This document shows positions 23,978-37,600 of a stretch of DNA of 64,000 bases, piece by piece (position 1 is the first letter of the stretch; each line of letters begins with the position of its first letter). Source of the stretch: Dasyornis broadbenti. Its lineage: Eukaryota > Chordata > Aves > Passeriformes > Dasyornithidae. The notes below the pieces were generated by a model. The model was given only the letters and a program-made list of their open reading frames with translations, ran no database searches and was not told the DNA's origin. Location of the stretch: assembly GCA_013397935.1 (NCBI GenBank), contig VZRN01004248.1, forward strand, positions 798,673-862,672, given 5' to 3'. A program made the translations under genes and the position numbers.

Positions 23978-24030
23978 ATCAGGCAAACTTCCCACTGACT
24001 TCACTGGAGCTTGCTTGACTGTGGCCCAAA
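23978..24030. repeat. Relic of an old palindromic amniote repeat
   Basis: The block around CACTGACTTCACTGGAGC, preceded by ATCAGGCAAACTTCC and followed by GCTTGCTTGACTGTGGCCC, resembles an old palindromic repeat with the core CATTGACTTCAATGG seen across amniote genomes. The left and right flanks are imperfect inverted copies. I do not know its formal family name. Confidence 0.45.
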
Positions 24031-24619
24031 ACCATCTACAAATTCAGTGTATGCCATTGACAAAGCATTGTTGCCACATCAGGCTTTGCTGGCACGTACA
24101 AAAGCATTGACTCTGAGGCAATGCTCCACGTGCTCGTTCAAACTAGAAAAACCCCAAGAACTTTTCATACCCTTGGAAGTAAAATAATGGATGTGCTGCT
24201 TGCCAAGGGATGGAATTGCCAAAAGGGGAGAATGTTTTGTGTGTTTGTCAGAGTTTTGACTGGCTACTCCTCTCGAGGACAGTTCCTATTTTCTCCTGTG
24301 CTTTTGAACTCCTAAAACATGAGGGTCTGTATGTCATAGCAGCTCTTCAGTCCTCTTGGCTGAATGGCAGACAGCCTCAGAGCAAGCTAAGACCATTCCT
24401 GGCTTTTACTTTCAAGAAGTGCTGGGCAGTATATAATCAAGGTTGCTTATAACCTTGTGGTTTTCCTGCTTGTACAATACCCATGAAGAGCCTGTACCTA
24501 GCAAAGATAATTCTTGATCAAGAATGTGATGTTGAAAGTTCACCAGTTAGGGAAAGACTTCCAGTAAGCAGCAGAAAATATTCATTAATGTCTTTCCAGT
24601 GGTGTTGCATTCCTGGCAG

Positions 24620-25180
24620 AAGCTGGAACGCTGGCACAGCAGGTTCTCTCCTGGAGCCATCCCTAGCAAATTGTTTCATCGAAGCCTGGGCAAGGGCCTA
24701 GGGCCTTGTGGGCACAGCAGTGTGTCCCTAACCCTTTGCTGTAACCTGAACAGCCTGGGATGGTCTGTGGCACATTAAGGAATGCATGTTTTGCCTGGCT
24801 GAGGCACTTGATGGTGTAGAGCTGTGCAGTTGATAGACACGTGATGTAAATTGGTGTCTTGGTGCTCATAGGGAGCTTCTCCATACAGAGCTTGAGCGCT
24901 GAGCAGCCAGAGGAGCATCTTTGACAAATGTTCCCTTCCTGGGCTTGCTGCTGCTCCAGTTCCTTGGCAGCCTCTCCCACAGTGGTGAGAGGACACCTGT
25001 GTGCCCTGTGTGCTCAGTTGGGCCATGGCCCGGGCGAGGAGCCCAGCTCCTGCAGCCTGAGCTTTCCAGGCAGGAGATAGGATGTGTGTGCCTCCCTGGC
25101 TGCCTGTGCTGGCAAGTGTGCAGATGTTTTTCAGGCGGTCCTGATAAACTTGCACGGATGGAGAACTTGGGGTTTTGGAA
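24620..25180. other. GC-rich patch without recognisable gene
   Basis: This stretch is richer in G and C than its surroundings and has open frames on both strands (for example 24775-25206 on the minus strand). No known domain, splice structure or repeat is recognised. Confidence 0.5.
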
Positions 25181-25199
25181 TTAATCATCTTCTGCTGGT

Positions 25200-25560
25200 T
25201 TGCCATTGTCTGTTGCTTGTAAAATTTATATTTAGGTAGCTTATATTAGGAACCGAAGCAAACATCTTTTGCATACAGTTATCTCATCTGGTATGTTGAA
25301 ATGTTTTTCTTCTTAGCAATAAATGTGCTTAATCTTTTACTATTACTCTTTGATCTGAAGGATGGTGAATGCTTTTTATATGGTCATTTAAAAATGTTTC
25401 AATTTTATTGTGCCTTCCAATATAAAACCTCACACAAAAGCAGAACTTGCATGTAATTTTATTATTTTTATCCATTGAAAACCACTTACAGCGCTGTTAT
25501 CCTTGTGTGGCCTTATTGTCTGAGTCAAGAATCTCTGTTTAGATGAGATTATGCAGGCAA
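25200..25560. other. AT-rich candidate conserved non-coding element
   Basis: An AT-rich block directly after a GC-rich patch. It includes CTTTGATCT at 25348-25356 (TCF/LEF-like) and many homeodomain-like AT motifs. It has no recognised repeat. Conservation is not measurable here. Confidence 0.25.
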
Positions 25561-27585
25561 ACATGTGGTCACAGAAGATTTTTTTTAAGATCTAGTTGCA
25601 TAATTATTTCACAATCTAAACTTGTATTTAAAAACAAACAAACAGAAAGCTTCTCCTCATTACGGTCACCAAGATAAAGCCTGAATCTGTACAAAAGGCA
25701 CATCCATGCTCTTCAGGAGCAGTTGGCTGAGATGAAAAACATGAATTGAAATAACATGGGAGGGAATGCACAACTCCTACAGCTGTAGCTAAATCGTAAC
25801 AGTGACAAAGGAGGATCTCAAACACACACAGGGCTGGTATCACTGTGCTGACAGGTGTTGGGGCATTTAATTGTTAAGGATTGTTTTTCTGTAGAACAAG
25901 GAAATCTGCTGCTGCTCTTTAAAATCACTGCTGTCCTTGCAACAAAGGGAAGGAAAGAGAGGAATTCCAGCTTCCTGCTTCTGTTAAATGCCTCAGGTGC
26001 CTCCCGAGCCCAAGAACCTAACTGGGCATTTGCTTGTACAAATACTGAATAACCATGTGCAGCTGTATAGTGATCCTGTGTTTCCATCTGGAGTTCTCTA
26101 TAAAATCCAGTGCTGCAGGTCAAAGTAGGGAAAGCAGTGGAGATATCTGGGCTGGATGTGCAGCTGTGGTGCACAACTTGTGTTGCATTGATTTAGGCCA
26201 GCAAGAGTCTAATAAATCTTCTTTAAACCAAACAACTTATACCCTAATTTTTATAAGTCATTAACCATGATATATTCTTCCCTTATTCAACCTGAGCTAA
26301 GTTTTAGCTGTGAATCAAGTCTCTTTTAGAGATCTTCTTATTTAATGTTTTCATTGTATCCTGCTTCTCATTTGACAATTATACAATTTTTATCTGTCTC
26401 AGGGGTGCGATGCTTTCCTCCTGACATAAATAAGTTCTTGTTTATAGCAGTTCATACGCCAGCATTACCCTTTACTTACTCAAGTGTTTACTACATATAA
26501 CATGCTTAAAAATTAAATTCCAGTTTCAGCCTTTCTTTTTTTCTAATATTGGATATAAATATTAATGTCCAGTTCTACTTGATCTCCAATTTCATTGTCC
26601 CCAGGATAAAACCAGCACTGCTGCTGCTTTGTTTTCCTTTTGACACACCAAGCTGTTGCATGCAAGTATTTGACAGCTCACAGGGGAAAAAGGAAGAAGC
26701 AGCTGAAGCAAAGTTGAGTGTTTTAGCCTTTCAGAAGCCATGAATATGATAATGCTTGAGTATTTTTGATTTTTTTTTTTTTCTGTACTGAAATCTTATT
26801 GAGAGAAAGAAAAAGAGGAGGAATAAACAAATGCGGAAGTGCCTTTGTAACTTTCAGAAGGCCTAATTCTGCTGAGGATGAAGCTTGTACTTAGCAGTCC
26901 TGGTACAGAGGATATGGCAATTATGAGGGACACAGCAGTACAAAGAGCAGGAGCTAATCTAGAGAAACTGCAGTGTGGCATTTGAGAGAAGTAACTGCTG
27001 ATAGAACCCTGGAAATACTTCTGATAAATAGCTCTTGAAATAAATTCAGTCCTGGCTGACAGTTCCCTTTGGAAATGTTTACCTTTGCTTTCACATTTCA
27101 ATATGTATGGAAAAATGAGACTGCAGAGATGTTGATCCCTCTTTGAGAGGAAGAGAGATCACAGCTTGTGTTCAAGCTGCTGCTCACGGGTTTCCCTCAG
27201 TTCACCTTGGTTACTCCACTCATTTTGCATGCTATACAGGTAACACTGCTGGGCTCGGGTGTGAATTTAAGGAGTGTGTTTAAAGTGAAGTTTTTGTGGT
27301 TCATTCCCTCTGTCCGCCACCTCCACCTGAACTAGACATGTCTGCCAGTTTGTATATCCACTGCTACTCTTTAATAATAGACAAAGATAAATTTCATTGT
27401 ATGAAAAGTATTCTTAAAAGAATAATCGTTTCCCAAGTAGGATTGTCATATCACTGTTTTTTCAGCTTATCTTGGGCTTTATTTTTTTTTAATGCCTTTA
27501 TTGAGCTCATACACTGAAGCAGAGCTTATGAAGAGTGTGATTCCACATTTGCTGGAATCCCCTTCTGAGATCTTCCTGTGGGTGA

Positions 27586-27623
27586 GGGTTATGGATGTTT
27601 GTGGGTTATGGATGTTTGTGGGT
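27586..27623. repeat. 17-bp tandem repeat, about 2.2 copies
   Basis: The unit GGGTTATGGATGTTTGT occurs at 27586-27602 and 27603-27619, with the start of a third diverged copy after it. Confidence 0.85.
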
Positions 27624-28060
27624 GATGCTCGTAGCGACTCACACCACTGAGAGGCTGTGGAATTGCCAGAGCGAGGCCTTGTCCCTGTCATTCCCAGTCT
27701 TTTCCATGGTCCCCAGTGGTACTGACACCGACATTGGGGTGACAGGTGCCAGGCTGGAGGCTGCTCCCCGTCCCTGCGTGCGCAGGAGCGGTGCCTCTGC
27801 CCTGCCCCTTCCCTCTGCCTCGCTGGGTTGGGCAGCCAGTGAGGGAAAGGAGGCTGTTCTGCCTCTGGAAAGGAGCAGGTGAGGCCTTGCCCCGCTCTCC
27901 CTCGGCTCTGTGTTAGCTGTGATCAGGAGAGTGTTCGAGGCCGCCCCAATCGATGCCTCTGCGTGTGTGGGCAGAGCGCTGAGCCAGGCTGAGCTCAGTG
28001 ACAGCCACGCTGCTCCCTGTGCCTCTGGCTACACGAACTGATGTGCCTTTACTGTTCCAG
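27620..28060. other. GC-rich, CpG-bearing patch
   Basis: Roughly 16 CpG dinucleotides occur in 440 bases inside an otherwise CpG-poor intron. A + strand frame is open from 27595 to 27882 and is followed almost at once by CAG/GTGAGG, which looks like a splice donor at about 27880. No homologous protein is recognised. It could be an internal promoter, an enhancer or chance. Confidence 0.4.
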
Positions 28061-29862
28061 CCCAGGAGGCAAACTGGGCTCTGCAGAGCCTTTGACCTTT
28101 TGAAAGCATGCAAATCCATAGGGAGCTGAAAATTATTCCTTTTTCATTGAACTGCTTAAAATAAAGCGGCCTATGACCTCTCAAAAGTATGTCTGACCCT
28201 GTGGGACTAGCAGGACCCAGAGGTGAGCACAGATTCCAAGTTTTAGGCAAATTCCATAGATCAGACTCTATTTTAAAGTGGGAGGTGATGATTTCAAGCA
28301 TCTAGTCTTTCTCCCGGTCGTATAAATTCCTGCTATAACTGCTTTATCAAGGAAAGGGAAGATGTTTATAAAGTAATTGTAAGAACAACTCACTTCTAAT
28401 TTAAAGCTGTTAAAGAAATATAGAGGGTTTTTCTCCTCCATAAGTTCCTCTACTCTTCAAATTTACACTAAGCATAAAAATGTATTTCTTAACTCCATGT
28501 AAATTCTGGCAGGTTAGGCTTGATTGATTGTAATAGAAGAGCTTTACCTTTTTCTATGTTCTCACTATTTTCTGATGATGATAATTCTGTTTGTTTTGTT
28601 CTCCTGAAAATACTCCTCAGCATCATGTTTGAAGGATGGCCATTGGAGTTAAAGCTTTCAATTTTGCTCTCACTAGCACAGCATAAGTTAATAACTCATT
28701 GGGCATCCCAGAATCTTATTAGCCATGTTAGTCAAGAGCTTTGCCCTGATGCTTGTATTCAGTTGACCTTGGACATGATCTGGAAGCCATCCTGAGGAAA
28801 CTGTTGCTCTCCGATGTGTGACAGCAGTTTGATCAGTTTGACCTGCATTCCTTGATCCCAAACACGTGCCTTTGCTTTTGGCCATGCTGAGGCTGATTGT
28901 TCAATGGTTCCCAACTCTGATAACTACGCTTACGCCTGCCCTGCTTCAGCAAGCTTGGGAACATGCAGCTTGATCTCAGTGGGTAGGTGAGTCTTGCTTG
29001 AACAGCTGGCAAACAAAATGTTGTGTTCCCTCTGCTGTTTGGCTGCTCTCGTCGTGTCTCTCCATCTTCTGTCCATCGTACCCTGTGCAGTAGACGAGTG
29101 ATTATGTAGTTATTCTCTTCTATCAGCAAATAGGTTTTAATTGGACTACAGAGCAAGAGAGACTGATTGTGAGCTTTGAGTCTGTTTTATTTGCTTGCTG
29201 TATTAAAACTTGTTGTTTTAGATCCCCTGGTCTGATTCAGAAAAGCAAGATGTGAAAGCTTGTAAGCAAATGCAGATCTTGTTTCCTAAAACACAGACGA
29301 GAACGTATTGTCCCACAGCATACATAAGTGGGTAAAGGGATGATTATAAAGCAAACACTGAGCAGAAAACGGCTCATAGAATAATTCACAGGAAAAGCAC
29401 TGAGAACGTTTTAAAAAGCCTGCATGTTATGCCTGGCTATCAAGGATTGTACAGCAATTTGTTCAGGCATTTAGTGTGAGGAAAAGGAATTGTTCCTGCT
29501 TTAGGACATTTGCCATTTTCTTTACAATAGTGAAGTACTGTATAGCCCTAAATGTTTTGGAATCTAATCTCATCATGTCTGTCAAATGACCATGCTTGAG
29601 GTATTTATTGATGAGGCTGGATAAATCCTGGCTGAAGAGAACACCACTTGTCATGGAATGAGTAAAATCCTGGGCATGATGCCAGACTCTCAGGGACAGT
29701 TTTGCCTTGATGGCAGATACTGATTTATACTTGTCTTTGCTTCCATCACTGAGTGCTGGAACGGGCAAAAGAGAGGCAGGAGGAAAGCAAAAGCACTGTA
29801 TTCTCACATGGATGTTATTTACCTAGAAATTAAAATCTGTTCATGGCCTCATTGTTTTCTGT

Positions 29863-29878
29863 AAAAAAAAAAAAAAAA
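29863..29878. repeat. A16 homopolymer
   Basis: Sixteen consecutive A bases. I see no retrocopy or SINE body immediately upstream. Confidence 0.9.
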
Positions 29879-30336
29879 TTACTCCTAGCTGTGTTTTAGA
29901 TGATAGAGCCTGTGCTAAACATTTTGTGGATATGATGGTTGTGATGAGCCTTTCTCAACCTAAGTATTTTTTTTCTGAAATACTTATAATCCTGTGATAG
30001 CAGAAAATAGTTTGTTAAATAATCTTACTCTGGACTGCTGATAAATAGGCTGAGTTCTTAGTAGATTTTTTTCTTGCTACTTGGTGATGTTTTGTTTCAG
30101 TGAGCAAAAGTTCATTTTCCAGTCTGCTTTCAGTGAATCAGAAGGCTATACACTTTGTGTTGGTCAGCTTCTATCTTTAAGCGGCCTTTTATGACTTTCA
30201 CTAAAACCTTTTGTTTTGATAGCTTATTGAAATGAATTTTTGCATTTGGGAGCTGAATGACTGACTTATGCAAGGAGCAATAGTTTTCCCCTATTCCCTG
30301 TAGCCTCACAGGAAAACAGCATTCCCGGACAAGAGT

Positions 30337-30361
30337 TGAGTCAGGAGACAGCAATGACTCA
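30337..30361. promoter_or_regulatory. Inverted pair of AP-1 sites
   Basis: TGAGTCA at 30337-30343 and TGACTCA at 30355-30361 are both perfect AP-1 sites, with starts 18 bases apart and in opposite orientation. Single AP-1 sites are scattered through the window (for example 2121, 45865 and 49891), so only the close pairing is notable. Confidence 0.35.
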
Positions 30362-30860
30362 TTCTTCATCCTGCTCCCCTCTGACATTACTTCAAGAACA
30401 ATCAAGAGGTTTACTCTGAAGTGTTGCTGTTGTATAAGAATGCAGAAAGTTTACATTAGCTCTAGAGGAGAGTGGAACAAGAATTTGGAAGACAGGTCCA
30501 TTGAGGATTGAAATGAGATAAACTGCATCAAGCTGAGGAAATCCCCTGAGCTGCAAATAATTGAAGACTGGGAGAAGGATGAAGGAGAGGTACAAGCCTG
30601 TCTTGTTGCTGATCTCCCTTTGCCTTCTGACTTTGGTCACTCCTGGAGGCGCAGTTCTGAGTCAGATGAAGTCTTTTTGGAGGGGTAGGGAAGCCTGGAA
30701 ACCAGGACTTTGGATTCAGAATACAGAAGGATTTCAAGACTTTTTGCTTTATGGCTTTGTGGCCAACCTTCTGCTGGCATGGAGGGGAGGGAAAGAAAAG
30801 GAACCAATTATTTTGAGTGTCTGTCTTTTAAGGTCAGTAGTCTTTGACTTCTCCTAGGGG

Positions 30861-30980
30861 TGTGGGATCGTTTGAGTTGGAACGGACCTTAAAGATCCTC
30901 CAGTTTCAATGCCCCTGTAAAGGACAGGGACACTTTCCACGAGACCAGCTTGCTCAAAGGCCTGTCCAACCTGGCCTCTT
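30861..30980 (-). mobile_element. CR1 LINE 3'-end fragment
   Basis: On the + strand it reads as the reverse complement of the avian CR1 3' region. The diagnostic order is GTTTGAGTTGGAACGGACC, then CTTAAAGATC, then AGGGACACTTTCCAC, TTGCTCAAAGGCC and TCCAACCTGGCCT. The element is 5'-truncated, as CR1 copies almost always are, and lies in the opposite orientation to CACNA1C. Confidence 0.93.
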
Positions 30981-33900
30981 AGTGAATTTGGTTTAGCAGA
31001 ATGCAATGGTAAGTGGAGCTGAAGATTTGTGGCTTGTTACTGTAATTAAATCTGAGGAAAGAGGAAAGTTCAAAGTTGTCAGCTGAGGTGCTCATCCTGA
31101 GACAGTAATGTAGGAACCACCAAACTCAGACATCTGAAAATGCACTTTTATCTCAAGTTGCTGATTTTGTTGGTAATAATGTTTGGCTTCATACGTATTG
31201 TGGACTTAGATCCAAACGAATCTGGGAAATGAAATTTGGTTGTGACTGGTAAAAGTATTCACAGGGAGTTTTCTGCTTCTGCATCCCTTCACGTGGGATG
31301 AATAGTTCTTCTTCCCAAGAACATGCCTTTAATTCCCTCTTAGGTTTTTTTAATCAGATGGGTCATCAAAACTGCTTCTTGTAAACCAAACCCACCAGAG
31401 ATTCCTGCCAATCACATTATTCATGTGGTAATGCTGCTCATATGTATATTAACTTGGCATTGCCGACAGCAGAACTAAATTCTGTGCTTTCCTGAAACTT
31501 TCAGGATGCTGTCATGTATTGTTCAAAGCACTGAAGGTAAAAGTGATATTCCTGTTAAATAAGGAAGTATTTGGTTTGGGAGTTCAGTAATTGTAAAAGA
31601 ATATTCAGCAAAAATTCTTCGTCTCAGAAAGGTGCAAAGACTTTAGAAGGGTGATATTAATCTGAGGTGGCAATCTCAGCTAGGAATTTAAAGGGAAGGA
31701 AGGCAGGTAAGTTCAGTGTTGGTTTGTTCATTTGTGATATAGCCCTATTTTCAAAACATGTATTTTTAAATCTAATTTTGTTTTCACACTGCAGTTAAGG
31801 AAGAGAAACTGGAAATCTGAAGTAGCACTAGGAATCCTGCTTTATCTTGGCAATATAGGGTCACAAAAGAGCTGACAATTCAGCATCAGACTTGTGACAC
31901 TTCGCTATATTCATGATGTCCTTCAGTAGCTTTATTTCAAGGAGTTTTTAGTGGAGAGTCACATACAAGGGCTATAAAGGAGATGGCAGGACCCAAGACA
32001 TTTCAGCCTCTCTCCAAGGAAAACAGACCTAGCAGCATGGTCTAGATACTGTCCCTATTTTCATCAATTCCCTAGCCACTATGAATCCAGATATAAGTGT
32101 CCCAGATAGCTGAAAAAATGGATCCCTCTACGGCCTCAGAAACTTTGCTGGAACAGAATCCTCCCAGTCTTTCCAATAAAGTTCCTGACTGGGGAACTCT
32201 CTTAGAAGGCAGCCTAGGGGAACAAGTTGTGCTCAGTCCTTCCGCGCAGCATCAACAAGTGCCAGCTCTGATCACACAGGGCTGTCCTACCCTGCTCGAA
32301 CGAGGGGTCTGCTTCCCTTTCCATCCCACCGCTTCTGTGCTGACGAAGCACAGCACCAGTCTGACATTTTTCTAAGGTGGCTGAGCCAGTTTAGCACCTG
32401 TGGAGAGATTGTGCTGGAAGCCATTCAAAGCTGGGTCTGTCACAACTTTGAGGTGACTGCATTTGCTCTCTGTGTCAGTAATAAAGGGAATTTCTCTGGG
32501 CCCAGGAACTAGCCTGGGATCAGCTCTGTGCCATCTTGGTCAGTCTCTAGTGTTGTCTGGATGCTGGCTCTTATGTTGGAAAATATCCTGCTGGTTTTGC
32601 ATTAGTTTTTGGCAATTCTCAGATTTTCTAGGAAGACAGTTCAGCAAAATTTATCCTGCAAGCCGGTAAAAATAAGCTGAATTTTTTTTTTTGGCATGCT
32701 AGTATATCACCAGGATGCCATTAGAATCCAGACACTGATGCATTTGCAAATGGGGATATTTTTCTCTGTACACAGGCTTCTGTAAAATTTTGCTGTTAAA
32801 TTTATCTTTTGTTGATAAGGCTTCTTTTATGGACTGCTATCAGTTGCTACTCATTTCCTGAGAATATTAAAATAATCGAATGCAACTTGGAATTGCAGTT
32901 GTGAATGTCCAAAGATGGGTAAGCAAATCTGCTGTGTTACATAATTTGTGATTGGATCTGCTTGATTTCCAATTGGCCACTGTGCCCGCTGTGTCAGAGG
33001 AGGAGGGTGATTAGCAGAGGCCACTTTCTGGATCAGTGAACTCCTGGGAGTCTTGCATTCAAAACGAGACAGCAATGTAGGAACGTGTCACACGGGATTG
33101 GGAGGGTCCTAGAATGGCTCTTCAGGTCACCAGATTCACTTCCTGCACTTTACCAAGTTCAATCTCTGCGTGCAAATGTTGATGGAGCTGCTTTTTCTGT
33201 GTTTTTTTTGTTTTGTTTTTATTTTATGGCCTACAAGTCTGACCAGAACCTTTCTTGTTATATCATTTGCATTTTCACAACTTGTCTGAGACTAGAACTG
33301 TCATGTGCAAACGATCATCCAGTCACAGCTAAGGAAGTGAGTGGTGTTTGTTGTTTCTCTACATTTACTTTCACTCCAGAGTCAGGTACCTGGAGTTAGG
33401 ACAGGCATCAGTTCCTGTCTGGTGCTTCTTAACAAGAACAATTTTAACAATGTCATGAGAAGGTGACAGAGCCCACACAAGTATCATCTGTGAGGGGTTC
33501 TAGTGTCCTGCACCTGTAAATTATAAATGTTGGTATCATGACAATGCCTTTGTCATTTTAGTAATAGTTAATATAGTGGTTCTATGAAAAGCAGTTCACT
33601 TCTATTAGGAACACTAATTATGCACTTCTGAAAAGATCTCATAGTACATAGGACAAAGGAGTTATAAAATGGTTATAAAAATCCTTGAGTTGAACCTTTC
33701 TGGTGAGTGACTCGAGCTGATAGGCCTAATTCAACCAGCACAAATAAATCCAGTAAAAATATGTGACCTAAATTATGTGAATAACACTATGGGCTCTGAG
33801 AAGGCTCTGTGTGTTATCACTGATAGACACTTTATAGAAGAATAATTTAGAACTGGAAGAGTAAATATTTTTATATTTCTCTCTAAGTTAAATTATGTCA

Positions 33901-34099
33901 TTATCAGATAAATAGTCATTAGCCCTAAAATTATGTGCTTGTTTCTTGGAAGAAAGTTTTTTGGAAAAGAGAAGGAAGCTGTATTTACTAATATTTATGT
34001 GAATCTTTTTAAGCAGCGTTGAACTATATCAAATAACCCAAGCAAGATAACGTGTCAGTATGGATTTTGGACTTGTTAACGGCTGTGCATTGGTTCATT

Positions 34100-34330
34100 G
34101 TTTTCACGTGATGTGGATGCTCCGTGAGGGGCTGTGTCCCTTCGTTACTGCTATGAACCTGTGTGGTGCAGGTGGCAGAGTGGGAGCTCTGCCCAGTGGT
34201 CGGTGTTTGCTGTTCTGGATGTGGCTGCCGGTGCAGGAGAGCCTGTGGCCATCCCTGCTCGGGGAAGGCGGAGCAGCAGCAGCAGCAAGGCTTTCACAAT
34301 GGAAGGAGTAGGCTCCGTTTCAGCGGGCTA
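34100..34330. other. GC-rich patch with a short AGC repeat
   Basis: Moderately GC-rich with overlapping open frames in all three + strand frames. (AGC)5 lies at 34272-34286. No gene is recognised. Confidence 0.5.
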
Positions 34331-34569
34331 GAGCAGTTTCTAGAAGCATTTTGTGTATCCTGCTGAAAATACCTTCTATAGAGACTTAAGTGAAGTTTAT
34401 CTTGGCTTTGCTCCCCTGAGTGCAGCCACAGAGCAAAATAACGCTCAGGCAGCACAGAACGTTGGCATCAGCAATGTGGAGCAGTGCACAGATTGATGTG
34501 TGTGTGCCATCCATGCCATTAGACTGCACAACAATTATTTAAAGAATCAAAGCTGCTCAAAGCCTTAGA

Positions 34570-34645
34570 GGTAGGCCCAACCCCATTGTGCTAAGCATTC
34601 CAGAGAATAAAAGCTGATCCCTGCCCCAAATCTTTCAGTGAAGTG
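34570..34645 (+). repeat. Relic of an ancient amniote interspersed repeat
   Basis: CCCCATTGTGCTAAGCATTC followed by a short AATAAAA segment and TCCCTGCCCCAAA matches, in order, a conserved stretch of an old repeat common in turtles and other sauropsids. The family name is not certain to me. The copy is short and diverged. Confidence 0.5.
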
Positions 34646-37600
34646 CTTGGAAGAAGCAATCCTGTGTAGCTTGAACAGTTTTCTCCACATGCTGGGTTAC
34701 TTTTCACGAATGTGAGCAGAGAATGTATCTGTCAATACAAATTGTTATCTGAGTGAGTTTATCTGAGTATCAAGAGCTGTCTTGAAGCCAGAGACATGTA
34801 TCCAAGCAAGTGGCAGATATCACAGCAATTACTGCTTTACATGCCTATTTTAAAGAATGTGTGAGGTTACAGAACATTTTCAGTTTCAGCTGTGTACATT
34901 TACCAAAGTGGAAGGAGAGGGTTTAGGATTACTGTCATAGCACTGTATCTGTCAGTGTAAAATTGAATGAAATTTTTTAAGGTACGTTTTCTAATATGGT
35001 ACAAGTGGAAGAAGAGGTGACTTGTTGCTCCTTGCACGTCTAGAAGTACAATAAAGTACCACTGCTTCTGAACAAAATATTCGAGAATATAAAAATATCA
35101 CTGCAATTTTTTTGTGCTTTATAAAAGTAGCTCTGAATTGATAGCTATGCCTCGTGGTGTGGCACACAGCAGTGTCACATTTGGGGGAAGATGAGGTTAG
35201 GATTTGGGTTCTCATCCTGCCACAGTTGCTTTGCAAGTGAACCACTGAGCTTATGCTCAAGGAGGAGCCTTGAGTGCTCTTTAATCTTCCTTTCCTTGGG
35301 AATTAAGTATGATGACTTGTGTTTCCAAGTGTTGCTCTGTTCACCTGCCTGGGGTATTGTACCTATTTCTAAAGATGTGGCCAAGATGAAATTATTTTCC
35401 TTTTTTGGTCTTCTGGCCAAAATTATTTAAACCAGACCTTGGTTTTTAATGGCACTCTGTTCATTAGAACAATATCTAAATTTGCTTGAAGCTTGGCCAG
35501 TAGTAGTCCTCTCTGCATTGCCTGATGCCTAGCAACCATCATCAGGGCCAGTATTTTCACCCACTTTCCCTTTGAAGTGTTCTCCAGTTTCTTGTGGCTA
35601 GGATGTGAAATAAAAACAGCCTGAGAGACACTTCCCTCTGTATGTAATGGCAAGAGCTGATTTTGTGTGCTTCAGGGCGAGGTTCCTGTGGTAGGCACCC
35701 TCCAAATCATTCTTTATTATTTTAATACTATGATTTGAACTCCTTGAATGCAATAGCTTGGAAACCTTTCCCATGCATGTGGCGGGAAGATGCAAGAATT
35801 TTCACGCTCTCTGTCACAAAAAAAATCACAGGTCATCTGCAGGGAGGAAAAGAAATAAAAAATTAAGTCCAAAGGAATCACTTTCTCAAAGTTGCTCTTT
35901 GCATGTGTTATCAAGAGGAAACGAGTGCTTTCTAAGTAAGCAGGCAGCTTGCAGATACAAATAGTTTTTCATCTTTGTGCTGTTCAGACAATCCTATTTT
36001 CCCAATATTAATAACTGCAGTGGCTTTGGGGGAAAATCTAATCTTGCAGCAGATGTTAAACCAAAACTGCATAGCCTGGACCTTACGTGAAGACCGCTTG
36101 TTTTCTTTGCCAGTTTTCAGTTGGAAGGTGCCTTGTTCCGGTACCATCCTTTTTAGCTTCCTCTGTGAGGAAGGATATTGTGCCTGCATTACTTGAGCAG
36201 CATCATGAGACTTGTGAATGTATTTGCAAGTGCCATTTGTCTGTTGCATAAGGCTGCTTTCCCTTGTCCTGGCTTAGCGTGATTATTTCTCTTGGCAGTG
36301 AAGTAAAAGAAGGAAATAAGGATGTTGCTTTCTTTTAAATCAAGTGGCTTTAAAGAGTCTGCATTGTGAGCTGTAGCACTTCGTTTCTCTACGGTCTAAG
36401 AGCTCAGAGCTTGTAGTTCACAGAGGTTCTGCAGAGGCAGCTCAGACCACGCTGCAGAACTCACTTGCACCATAGCAATACTTGCTCTAATGAAAACACA
36501 ATTGAAGCCAGGTAGGAGCCTCAGGACTCCTACTCTAAGTTATTTAATTACAGCTCATGGATGGCCAGTGAGATGAGATCATTTCTGCCCATATGAGACT
36601 CCTATGGTGACTCCTATTTGTGAAGATGAACCAGTTTCAATAAAATATCCCAAACAAACAGCAGTCTTAGGGATAGATCCTCAGACTGTGTAAACTGGTG
36701 TAACCACACAGATTTCAGTGAGACTTGGTTGGAACTGTTTGAAAACAGAGTTTTCATGTTAAAAACAAGCTTGACTGTGGTGAGGGTGGGGAGCAACCAA
36801 TAACTATAAGCTCCTCTTCCCTGGGCATTTCCTTATTTTACTGCTTTCCTGCAGTCTTTCCACCTACGTAGTTGTCTTTCTTCTTTCACTGTCACACCAA
36901 GGAACCAAATCTATTTGTGCAGTTACAATACATTCTGGGAGACTGTCCTCAGGCACTGCTTGCTGTAGCACAAACATAAACTCGGGGTGGGTTACGTGAG
37001 CCACATGAAGTCGGCTGTTTGAGTGAGAAAAGATGCTCTGCAAATATTCTTGCAGATGGTGGCAAGAATTAGGCTGAATTTTGCCTAATGGAGGTTTGGG
37101 GTTTCTTATCTGGTTACATCACTTTGCTGAAACATTGCCCTCCAACCTGGGGTTCAGGATTTCTTTTAAGCAAATTTAATGCTTACAGCTGCGGAATTAA
37201 ATGCTCCAGATTAAAGTCTGGCTGTGTTACCCAAAGAGAAATACGTGTCTGTTATCTCTTGCTGAGCCAAGGGTTCTTCTGTGTCTTATGCACAGACACT
37301 GTGCTGCCAGGATGCAGCTGTAATTCATTTGCTCATGTTCACAGTCACATTCCAGGTAAAGTTTTAAAATATTACATTTGTTATGTTTATTTATTTCCTT
37401 TGAAGTACCAGTTCTGTTTCAGAAACACCTTCAAATATTAAAAGCATTGCTATGTGGTGCATGTTGCATAACATAGATAGTGGTGGTCCTTAATTTGCTT
37501 GTACACCTGAGTTTTGGAATGGCCTACTGTCCTGGATTTGGCTGCAGGGGACAAAGCATTTAACAATAGAGGGATTGGTTATTACTTTCTTTTCTAGTTC

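Noticed and set aside
29863..29878. A16 run as the tail of a processed pseudogene
   Set aside because: The sequence upstream shows no coding or SINE similarity and no flanking duplication was seen.
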